Virus record (IMG/VR): IMGVR_UViG_3300009151_006187 | Coordinates: 1-25,712 of that record | Reading direction: 5' to 3' (one strand) | DNA length: 25,712 nt | From: a virus | Shown: positions 6,437 to 12,254 of the stretch, one piece after another | Numbering within the stretch: the stretch's first letter is position 1 | Layout of the letters: each line of letters starts with the position of its first letter | Notes under the pieces: model-generated | Told to the model about the DNA's origin: nothing | Seen by the model: the letters and a program-made list of their open reading frames with translations, nothing else | Database searches by the model: none | Made by a program: the position numbers and the translations under genes

Positions 6437-8314
6437 TTAAGTATCTAATGCAATCCACTCTTTGCGAGCATCTGCGCCTTTGGGATCAAATATCAGTTTC
6501 AATGCAGCACTGAGATTGCCGTCATCTGTTAGTGGTACCAGTTTGGGCTTAACCAAACTGTGTCGCCAATCTGCTTCTTCCAAGCTACCAAGACCTTTTG
6601 CGCGAGTTGGCTTGGGACAGTTCTTCCAATCTTTAGCATCATACAAGTGGTAGTCGTCTGCATACCAATAATAGCGTGCTTTGCCTTTCTCTTGAATAAT
6701 GAACGGCGTTTGAAACGCATAGAAGAACGGTTCCTGCTGTGCATCAAACAGCTCAGGCCAGTGTAAATAGAAGAAATTTACCAACAATGCTGTGATGTTA
6801 GCGCCGTCGGGATCTTGGTCCGCAGCTAGATATACTTTCCCGTATCTCAAGTCTTTTCGCACAGCTTTTTGCCCTAACGCACAGCCCACACTGGTCATCA
6901 AGTCCATAAGGATTTGACTATCTAACAATGTCTTGGGTGCTTCACCACGCACGTTGAGAATTTTACCACGCAGCGGCAGCGCACCGTGTATTTCAGGATC
7001 TCTAACAGCACTGACCATAGTCTTGGCACTGTCGCCTTCTGTGATAAGAAGAATACATTTTGTGCGATCCTTGCCATTTGCATCAAGCAGCTTAGGTACT
7101 TTGGTACGCATCATTTTGCGTCCAGCTTTGGCTAGCTCTGCATCGTCCTTTTTCTGTGTACGAGCAGCACAGCGAGCATAGATTTCATCAATCCATTCTT
7201 TATTCAGCTTGATGATGTTTTTGAATGTGGTATCATCATCCAGTGTTTTGCGAATATACGCATCAACACCGTCGTTAATCAGTCGTGTTTTACTTTGACT
7301 GTCAAAGTTAGGTGCATGCATCACTGTTACGTTGTAGATAAGCAAGCCATCTGCAATGTCACTGCGGTTGGGTGTAAGTCCGCGACGTTTGCTTTCACGT
7401 TCCAAGCTTTTGACTAGTCCGCTGTAAAACAGTCGCTTAAACGTATCAATATGCTGCCCGCCATTAAACGCAGGAATGTCGTTGACAGTGGTATGTAGAT
7501 ACTCGCCATCTTCTGCAAAGTTAGGTACTAGATAGTAGCTGCTGTTGAAGTTGGTGTCTTTTACGTTGATTTCAATTACACGGCGTTCATCAAAGAACGT
7601 TTTAACCACAGTGGGTTTGACATTTACTTTTTCGCTGTTGAAGTAAAACTTAATCTTGGGATGGTTTGCAGCAATTTCTGTAATGCGTGCTTTGACAAAT
7701 GCCAACGGTAAGTTGATCTTTTTGAACACGCTTTTGCTAAGCTTGAACGTTACAGTGGTTCCGCTTTTGGCTGCGCTTTTGACAATCTTGGGTTCGCGTA
7801 TATCCAGTTCGTCAAATGCAGCATTGCCTTCGTTGAAGGTCTGCTGGAATCGTTGGCCGTCTCGGATAATGTCAATGGTAAAGTATTCACTGCAACTTAC
7901 AACAGTGCTGGCGCCGATGCCGTTGGTACCACGAACTTCTTCGCGCACACCAAAGTTACGACCTGCACGGGCCTGTGTAAGTGCCAGTGTTGCTTTGTGC
8001 ATACGTTCGCTTTCATCCCAATCAATGGGAATACCGCGTCCGTCATCTGCAACTGTAAATTCCATTGTCTTGACATCGTAGCCAACATCAACTCTGCTAC
8101 CGTGACCATGTCCGATAACTTCATCTAATGCGTTGTCTAATATCTCTCGGAATGCACAATAAACAGCAGGAGTCCACGTCATCTCTACTGGCTTTAGTGC
8201 TTTACCATCCCAATTGACAATGGTTTGGGTATGAGGGCTGCGACTGCCCAAATACATTTCTGTGCGCAACCTATGGTGCTGATAGTCTGTGAGTTTTTGA
8301 ATGTTTTCTGTCAT
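6437..8314 (-). CDS. 39: DNA topoisomerase II, ATPase plus TOPRIM subunit (T4 gp39/60-like)
   Basis: The 625-residue protein is a full GyrB/ParE-type subunit. The GHKL ATPase motifs are EILDNALDE (57-65), DDGRGIP (90-96) and GTNGIGAS (129-136). The transducer QTK-like loop is QSK (340-342), with Lys342 as the gamma-phosphate contact. The TOPRIM acidic sites are TEGDSA (425-430) and DQDPDG (499-504), in place of the usual DxDxDG. In T4 this subunit is split into gp39 and gp60; here it is one chain. It partners the A-type subunit at 3939-5294 but is separated from it by the inserted plus-strand glycosyltransferase-like gene. No Shine-Dalgarno is visible, and a sigma-70-like promoter lies so close that the mRNA may be leaderless. 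It ends one base from the convergent gene. Confidence 0.94.
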   Translation of the reverse strand: MTENIQKLTDYQHHRLRTEMYLGSRSPHTQTIVNWDGKALKPVEMTWTPAVYCAFREILDNALDEVIGHGHGSRVDVGYDVKTMEFTVADDGRGIPIDWDESERMHKATLALTQARAGRNFGVREEVRGTNGIGASTVVSCSEYFTIDIIRDGQRFQQTFNEGNAAFDELDIREPKIVKSAAKSGTTVTFKLSKSVFKKINLPLAFVKARITEIAANHPKIKFYFNSEKVNVKPTVVKTFFDERRVIEINVKDTNFNSSYYLVPNFAEDGEYLHTTVNDIPAFNGGQHIDTFKRLFYSGLVKSLERESKRRGLTPNRSDIADGLLIYNVTVMHAPNFDSQSKTRLINDGVDAYIRKTLDDDTTFKNIIKLNKEWIDEIYARCAARTQKKDDAELAKAGRKMMRTKVPKLLDANGKDRTKCILLITEGDSAKTMVSAVRDPEIHGALPLRGKILNVRGEAPKTLLDSQILMDLMTSVGCALGQKAVRKDLRYGKVYLAADQDPDGANITALLVNFFYLHWPELFDAQQEPFFYAFQTPFIIQEKGKARYYWYADDYHLYDAKDWKNCPKPTRAKGLGSLEEADWRHSLVKPKLVPLTDDGNLSAALKLIFDPKGADARKEWIALDT

Positions 8315-8323
8315 TGTGTTTTA

Positions 8324-8352
8324 GTTATACACGAAACGAAAGGAATACACAA
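8324..8352 (-). promoter_or_regulatory. possible promoter giving a leaderless topoisomerase mRNA
   Basis: TTGTGT (8352-8347), a 17-base spacer and TATAAC (8329-8324) precede the ATG at 8314. The predicted start, near 8317, would leave only about three bases before the ATG. That fits the lack of a Shine-Dalgarno there. The -35 matches only half of the consensus. Confidence 0.35.
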
Positions 8353-8396
8353 GAGTCTGTGAAATCATATGTCTGCACCTGCTTGTAAAACAACGA

Positions 8397-8423
8397 AATC
8401 GGAATGCTGTATGCATCCCGATT
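8397..8423 (-). terminator. hairpin downstream of the tmRNA gene, terminator-like
   Basis: On the minus strand, AATCGGGATGC pairs with GCATTCCGATT (11 pairs, one G-U) around the loop ATACA, followed by TTCGTTGTTTT. The pairing is better on the minus strand than on the plus strand (G-U instead of A-C). It is a plausible, imperfect intrinsic terminator that would separate the tmRNA transcript from the topoisomerase gene. Confidence 0.55.
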
Positions 8424-8458
8424 GCGCTGTATTCTCTTTATAATATAACTTTTTAAGC

Positions 8459-8494
8459 CAGGAAGATTCAACGCCTACGGCGTGGCCTTGCCTG
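8459..8494 (-). other. structured RNA element of unknown role
   Basis: An outer stem pairs 8459-8466 with 8486-8494 (eight pairs, one of them G-U in the minus-strand RNA, with one bulged base). It encloses a hairpin ACGCC-GTA-GGCGT (8471-8483). It lies in the AT-rich 160 bases between the recognised tmRNA parts and the terminator-like hairpin. It could be a 3' domain of the tmRNA coding piece or a separate element. No protein gene or tRNA is visible in this stretch. Confidence 0.4.
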
Positions 8495-8631
8495 TATAAT
8501 AATATATCTTGACTGTATTTGTATGTTTACTGTCTTGATTGGTAGTCTTTAGTTAGTACATGTTATCAGTATAGGTTAGTAGTAAGCGGCAGTTTGATTC
8601 TGTTTCCAAGTCCAAACTGCCAAAAACTCAT

Positions 8632-8673
8632 TTACGCTGCGAGAGCGTAAGAAGGTGCAGAATTTTCATTTGC
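8632..8673 (-). other. tmRNA tag reading frame, ANENSAPSYALAA
   Basis: The resume codon GCA (8673-8671) is preceded by TAGAT, close to the TAGTC before the E. coli resume codon. The frame reads ANENSAPSYALAA and ends in TAA. The A-N-[DE]-N start and ALAA end match tmRNA tags of alphaproteobacterial type; the terminal LAA is the signal seen by ClpXP-type proteases. Confidence 0.93.
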
Positions 8674-8758
8674 ATCTATAGTTTTCTTCGCGATAACGGT
8701 GCTTAGATCCCGGTGACTCCATCCTGCCTAGTTCGCCTGTCGATCCTATTTCGACCCC

Positions 8759-8824
8759 AGCAAAGATACAGATTTTGCCAATCATTTATTCCCTTTTTCC
8801 TCACAAAAAAAGAATCTGTATCTG
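8759..8824 (-). other. intervening segment removed from the permuted tmRNA
   Basis: These 66 bases join the CCA end of the acceptor piece to the 5' end of the coding piece. They begin and end with a perfect 11-bp inverted repeat (8813-8823 and 8764-8774, AGATACAGATT and its complement). This would stack on the acceptor stem and bring both processing sites together. The 38-base loop is A/T-rich and includes a run of seven T. Confidence 0.8.
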
Positions 8825-8891
8825 TGGTGGAGCCGTCGGGTACCGCCCCCGAGTCCAGAACGTGTTCAGTGAATATCAACATCACAAGTTA

Positions 8892-8920
8892 TTTATAGAC
8901 TACTTTGTTGATCTTGTCAA
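8892..8920 (-). promoter_or_regulatory. strong sigma-70-type promoter of the tmRNA
   Basis: TTGACA (8920-8915), a 17-base spacer and TATAAA (8897-8892) form a near-perfect housekeeping promoter with start near 8885, giving an acceptor piece of about 61 bases. The same -10 region extends to TATAAATA (8897-8890), which is also the T4 late consensus. The gene could therefore be read by host polymerase early and by the phage late sigma later. Confidence 0.75.
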
Positions 8921-8966
8921 GCCTATGTTAGTAAATTGTTACATTAGGACTGTTAAATACAGTATC

Positions 8967-9656
8967 ATGCATTACAAAAGTATTTTTATATCAGACTTGC
9001 ATTTGGGTACAAAGCAAGCAAAAAGCAAAAGATTGCTTACATTTTTAGATACTCATACCTGCGACAACTTATTTTTAGTAGGCGATGTCATAGATGGATG
9101 GGCATTACAGCGCAGACATTATTGGACAGACAAACAAACTGAAGTAATACGTAAAATATTAAAGATAAGCCTCACTACAACTGTGTATTATTTGCCAGGC
9201 AACCACGACGAATTCGTAAGACCATTTTTCAAATATGGATTTAACTTTGGTAGCTGCAATGTAGTTGACAATGTCGTATATCATGCCATAGATGGTAGAC
9301 GAATACTAGTAGTACACGGCGATTACTATGACATCTGGATGAAATTTCCTAAAAAACTCATTAATTTTTTGGCACGCATCGGAGACTTTATACCCATAAG
9401 TTGGATAGAGCATGCTAAAATACGTAATCAAAGTCCCTATCGATATCTACGCACAACTAGAACCGAACATCGTATAACAAAATACGCACAACATAATAAT
9501 TACGATTCTGTAATTTGTGGACACACTCATATACCAAAAATGTTGGATAACTATATGAATACCGGTGATTGGGTAGATAATTGCACTGCAATTGTGGAGA
9601 CAATTGACGGTAAGTGGGAACTGCTAACACATGTCGAAGATACTGTTAATAACTGA
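8967..9656 (+). CDS. plcP: PlcP-like metallophosphoesterase (phospholipid phospholipase C)
   Basis: The 229-residue protein has the calcineurin-type dinuclear metal sites in order: SDLHLG (D10, H12), GDVIDGW (D40), GNHDE (N79, H80), HGDYYD (H117) and GHTH (H186, H188). It ends with the MNTGDWVDNCTAIVE block typical of the COG2908 group. PlcP of that group cuts phosphatidylglycerol and phosphatidylethanolamine to diacylglycerol under phosphate starvation. The pattern fits PlcP better than LpxH, and the overlapping glycosyltransferase gene behind it is the usual PlcP partner. The frame is open upstream to 8775, but that part overlaps the tmRNA; ATG 8967 begins just before the first strand of the fold. 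ATG 8925 is a possible alternative start. No Shine-Dalgarno is seen. TTAAATAC at 8953-8960 is a weak late-like motif. Confidence 0.8.
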   Translation: MHYKSIFISDLHLGTKQAKSKRLLTFLDTHTCDNLFLVGDVIDGWALQRRHYWTDKQTEVIRKILKISLTTTVYYLPGNHDEFVRPFFKYGFNFGSCNVVDNVVYHAIDGRRILVVHGDYYDIWMKFPKKLINFLARIGDFIPISWIEHAKIRNQSPYRYLRTTRTEHRITKYAQHNNYDSVICGHTHIPKMLDNYMNTGDWVDNCTAIVETIDGKWELLTHVEDTVNN

Positions 9657-10644
9657 TGCATGGCATCCTCAAGTAAACGGTGTAGTTACTACTCTCAGTA
9701 ACTTGGTAGATCAAGCAAAAAAGAATGGTGATATCATACATGTGTTTCATCCACGTAGATGCACTTTTAGATTTCCATTACCATCATATCCCGAAATTGA
9801 AATAGCCATACCAAATATATGGTTTGTTTACAAACTTATCAAACGACAAAAATGGGATCATATACATATTGCAACACCAGAAGGCCCGTTGGGTATGGCA
9901 TTTGCCACAATGTGTAGATGGGCAAAGGTACAATTTAGTACAAGTTGTCATACTAAATTTCCAGAATTTGTCAATGCACGGTGGCCGTGGATAAAAACAA
10001 ACTGGGGCTGGCGATGGATGAAACACATCTACAGAGGTAGTACACGAATACTGACTACCACTGCTACTATGGTAACTGAACTAAAAGGACACGGGTTCAC
10101 TCAGGAAATATTTGCATGGACCAGGGGTGTAAACAGAGAAATATTCAATCCCAACAATAGAACTTCAATGATATGCGGCAAACCAGTTTTGGTATGTGTA
10201 AGCAGAATAAGTCATGAGAAGAATTTAGACGTGTTTTGTTCTCTGGTTTATAAAAATGCAACTAAAATTGTAGTAGGTGACGGCCCCTATCTAAAAGAAC
10301 TTAAATCAAAATATCCAGATGTTATTTTTGTAGGTAAAAAATCTGGTAAAGATCTTGCAGATTATTACAGGCAAGCAGATGTATTTGTATTTCCCAGTGT
10401 ATCTGATACATTTGGAGTCGTAAACATAGAAGCATTGGCATGTGGTACGCCTGTTGCTGCGTATCCTGTTACTGGACCGATTGATATAATAGAACAAGGT
10501 ATAAACGGTTATTTGGATAAAGATCTTGTTACTGCCATTGACAAATGCCTGACATTGGACAGAGCTGTTGTATACCAGAGCAGTTTAAAATGGACCTGGG
10601 AAAACTGTTATACGCAATTTAAATTTATATTGATGAAAATATAA
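9631..10644 (+). CDS. agt: GT4 glycosyltransferase, Agt-like diacylglycerol glycosyltransferase
   Basis: The 337-residue protein is a GT-B fold, retaining GT4 enzyme. The N-terminus has TDAWHPQVNGVVTTL (8-22), typical of the alpha-mannosyl/glucosyl MgtA-like group, and HTKFPEF at 107-113. The C-terminal nucleotide-sugar domain shows GVNREIF (166-172), SRISHEKN (191-198), GDGP (216-219) and SDTFGVVNIEALACGTPVAA (258-277), with Glu267 in the EX7E-type position. It starts inside plcP with a 26-base overlap. In SAR11, roseobacters and rhizobia the plcP-linked Agt glycosylates the diacylglycerol released by PlcP to make glycolipids; that function is inferred from the pairing and family. The C-terminus is short compared with cellular enzymes. 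The stop is two bases from the convergent gene. Confidence 0.8.
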   Translation: MSKILLITDAWHPQVNGVVTTLSNLVDQAKKNGDIIHVFHPRRCTFRFPLPSYPEIEIAIPNIWFVYKLIKRQKWDHIHIATPEGPLGMAFATMCRWAKVQFSTSCHTKFPEFVNARWPWIKTNWGWRWMKHIYRGSTRILTTTATMVTELKGHGFTQEIFAWTRGVNREIFNPNNRTSMICGKPVLVCVSRISHEKNLDVFCSLVYKNATKIVVGDGPYLKELKSKYPDVIFVGKKSGKDLADYYRQADVFVFPSVSDTFGVVNIEALACGTPVAAYPVTGPIDIIEQGINGYLDKDLVTAIDKCLTLDRAVVYQSSLKWTWENCYTQFKFILMKI

Positions 10645-10646
10645 AT

Positions 10647-11648
10647 TTACACGGATGTATTCTTACCTGTCGCATAATAAAACATATTATGCTGTTCTGT
10701 GACAACGTTTGTCGTCAAATAGCGTTCCATGATATTGACATAATTTTTAATTCGTTCAGCTTCTGCGTCGTCGACCAACGACGAATACCGAGTTATTAAA
10801 TCCAAATTTGTTTTGCTATAATTATATATATTATCTTTTTTTAACTTTGACAGATATCCGGTATTTGGTATTTTTAATTTAAAAAATAGATCAGTGTAAT
10901 TGATAACGGTACAGTTTCCAAAGTTTGACAAGTAATTTTTAATTTCAGATAATTGATCTAACGAAACATTTAAATCTGAGTCATAATTAAATATATCTTT
11001 TATAAAATTATTGAATATATCCTTTGTAGATACGAGATTATGTTGTTTACAATATAACAGGTAATCCCAAATTATAAACGTATGAGATAGGTCTACATTA
11101 GATTTGCAATAATCATTTACCAGTTGTGATAATATTACAATATCGTCTCCTTTTACTTTAAAATTGACAGAGAGTACTCGATCTATTAATTCAGATATAG
11201 AATTGGTATTCCATGTAGTATTAAATCTATGTTTGATTATCAACAATACTCTAATTAAATATCTGCTTTCCTCATCTGGATATATAATTACGATTTCTTT
11301 AGAACTAAAGTTAAAAACTTTTGATAATAATAATGGATAGTTATGAGTTCGTAATATACGGTTATTTTTTGAAGTATCAAATCCAATTAATGTGTCATAT
11401 ACACTATCCAAATATCCAATCATTTCGTTGGGATTTACATGATATAATTGCCTTTGGTCTAAATGATTGGATAACGAATCTGGGTGAATAAATTCATTTA
11501 ATAAATTTGTCGGATATTTGTTGTCTGCGATTTCATTGCAAATAAAATGACCGCCTGCACCAGACGGCCAACACAATGTCAAATCTACATCTATATGTAT
11601 GTGCTTGGCATCTTCAAATATACGATGCTGCGGTAATTCCAGTTTCAT
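10647..11648 (-). CDS. hypothetical protein, possibly sulfotransferase-like
   Basis: The 333-residue product is not firmly recognised. Its N-terminal WPSGAGGHFI (27-36) follows a beta-strand (HIHIDVDLTL) and could be the phosphate-binding loop of a sulfotransferase or other P-loop enzyme. RTHNYPLL and an IVIIYPDEESRYLIRVLLI segment would then be the next strands, and NYTDLFFKL lies near the C-terminus. The rest is rich in Asn, Asp, Ser and Ile. The gene is clearly more AT-rich than its operon neighbours, which suggests separate acquisition. Its ATG overlaps the stop of the Zn-ribbon gene by four bases (ATGA). If it is a sulfotransferase it would use PAPS to modify a glycan, lipid or protein, but this is speculative. 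Confidence 0.6.
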   Translation of the reverse strand: MKLELPQHRIFEDAKHIHIDVDLTLCWPSGAGGHFICNEIADNKYPTNLLNEFIHPDSLSNHLDQRQLYHVNPNEMIGYLDSVYDTLIGFDTSKNNRILRTHNYPLLLSKVFNFSSKEIVIIYPDEESRYLIRVLLIIKHRFNTTWNTNSISELIDRVLSVNFKVKGDDIVILSQLVNDYCKSNVDLSHTFIIWDYLLYCKQHNLVSTKDIFNNFIKDIFNYDSDLNVSLDQLSEIKNYLSNFGNCTVINYTDLFFKLKIPNTGYLSKLKKDNIYNYSKTNLDLITRYSSLVDDAEAERIKNYVNIMERYLTTNVVTEQHNMFYYATGKNTSV

Positions 11649-11857
11649 GATACAGTTTTATGTTTTTCCATACAAAATGCTGTAGCACAAGCAGGGCCAC
11701 AAAAGCCGGCTTTGTATTCTGTGAGATGATATAGCGGCGCCCGATACACTCTCTTGCTGACTTCAAAAGAATGTATGACAGATTCAGTGGGTTTACCGCA
11801 TTGACTGCAAGGCTGACCATCTGTCCAAATCAATATATCCGGGCGCCCGTTGTTCAT
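11645..11857 (-). CDS. small zinc-ribbon-like protein, 70 residues
   Basis: CSQC (Cys17, Cys20) and the cluster CGPAC with a further Cys (53, 57, 62) suggest a small zinc-binding fold of the treble-clef or ribbon kind. The linker between them is basic and aromatic. The ATG at 11857 lies two bases after the upstream stop, and its own stop overlaps the next start, so it is translated as part of an operon. No precise family is recognised; phage proteins of this kind can bind DNA, RNA or polymerase. Confidence 0.65.
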   Translation of the reverse strand: MNNGRPDILIWTDGQPCSQCGKPTESVIHSFEVSKRVYRAPLYHLTEYKAGFCGPACATAFCMEKHKTVS

Positions 11858-11859
11858 GT

Positions 11860-12198
11860 TTATCTAACAAGACCAGTTTGGCGACCAGCAGGCACAGCAA
11901 GTCCTGTTGTGTTGGTAATATAACTGTTTGTTGCGTTCTCTTCTGACAATGTAATAGTAATCACATGTTGCATATCAATTTTAAGTTTGGCATCAGGTTT
12001 TGCGCTAAACAAAAAGGTGGGTAGCATTTGCAATTGATATTGTTGCGTTTGTGGATCTACACCTAATGACAGCACCAATGGTTTGGTAATAAGAATCCAC
12101 GACGGTGCAGAGTCTACAATTTTGGCTACAACTTCATCGCCTGTGGTCATTTTAATTGTACAGACATCGTCGTTCTTCCAAGTTCGTTCTAGTAGCAT
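11860..12198 (-). CDS. small beta-barrel protein, possibly Sm-like, 112 residues
   Basis: The N-terminal part (residues 8-60) alternates strands: CTIKMTTGDEVVAKIVDSAPSWILITKPLVLSL. The TGDEVVAKI turn is reminiscent of an Sm/LSm-type barrel as found in marine T4-like phages. The second half (KLKIDMQHVITITLSEENA) looks like the last strands, followed by a loose C-terminal tail. AGGAG stands seven bases before ATG 12198. The role is unknown; RNA or protein binding is a guess from the fold. Confidence 0.6.
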   Translation of the reverse strand: MLLERTWKNDDVCTIKMTTGDEVVAKIVDSAPSWILITKPLVLSLGVDPQTQQYQLQMLPTFLFSAKPDAKLKIDMQHVITITLSEENATNSYITNTTGLAVPAGRQTGLVR

Positions 12199-12254
12199 TG
12201 AGTTCTCCTATTGTTGAACAATATTGTGCAGCAACGATACCGCGATGTGCAATA

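Larger units (their letters stand above)
8588..8885 (-). ncRNA. ssrA: circularly permuted two-piece tmRNA
   Basis: tmRNA frees stalled ribosomes by acting as alanyl-tRNA and then as a short mRNA that adds a degradation tag. Read on the minus strand, the acceptor piece comes first (about 8885 to 8825). Its T-arm is TCGGG, loop GGCGGTA, CCCGA (8852-8836), followed by acceptor strand CGGCTCC (8835-8829), A, and encoded CCA ending at 8825. After a 66-base spacer the coding piece starts at 8758 with GGGGTCG, which pairs with CGGCTCC over seven pairs, including the G3-U pair read by alanyl-tRNA synthetase. AGGATCGAC follows as in other tmRNAs. The tag reads from GCA 8673 to TAA 8632. A 7-bp hairpin (8650-8632) spans the tag end and stop, and a 9-bp hairpin follows (8621-8613 with 8596-8588). 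The 3' end of the coding piece is uncertain and may lie further on. Permuted two-piece genes are known from alphaproteobacteria, some betaproteobacteria and cyanobacteria. Confidence 0.93.

Noticed and set aside
8775-8966. 64-residue N-terminal extension of the PlcP frame
   Set aside because: It overlaps the tmRNA spacer, acceptor piece and promoter on the other strand, and the encoded residues do not belong to the phosphoesterase fold, which starts right after ATG 8967.
8315-8966. A tRNA gene or small protein genes in this gap
   Set aside because: The only cloverleaf-like parts are the acceptor and T-arm of the tmRNA, with no anticodon arm; short ORFs here lie within the RNA gene.
8967-9656. 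LpxH (lipid A pathway) identity for the phosphoesterase
   Set aside because: The GDWVDNCTAIVE ending, the HGDYYD site and the overlapping Agt-like gene fit PlcP better; no other lipid A gene is near.
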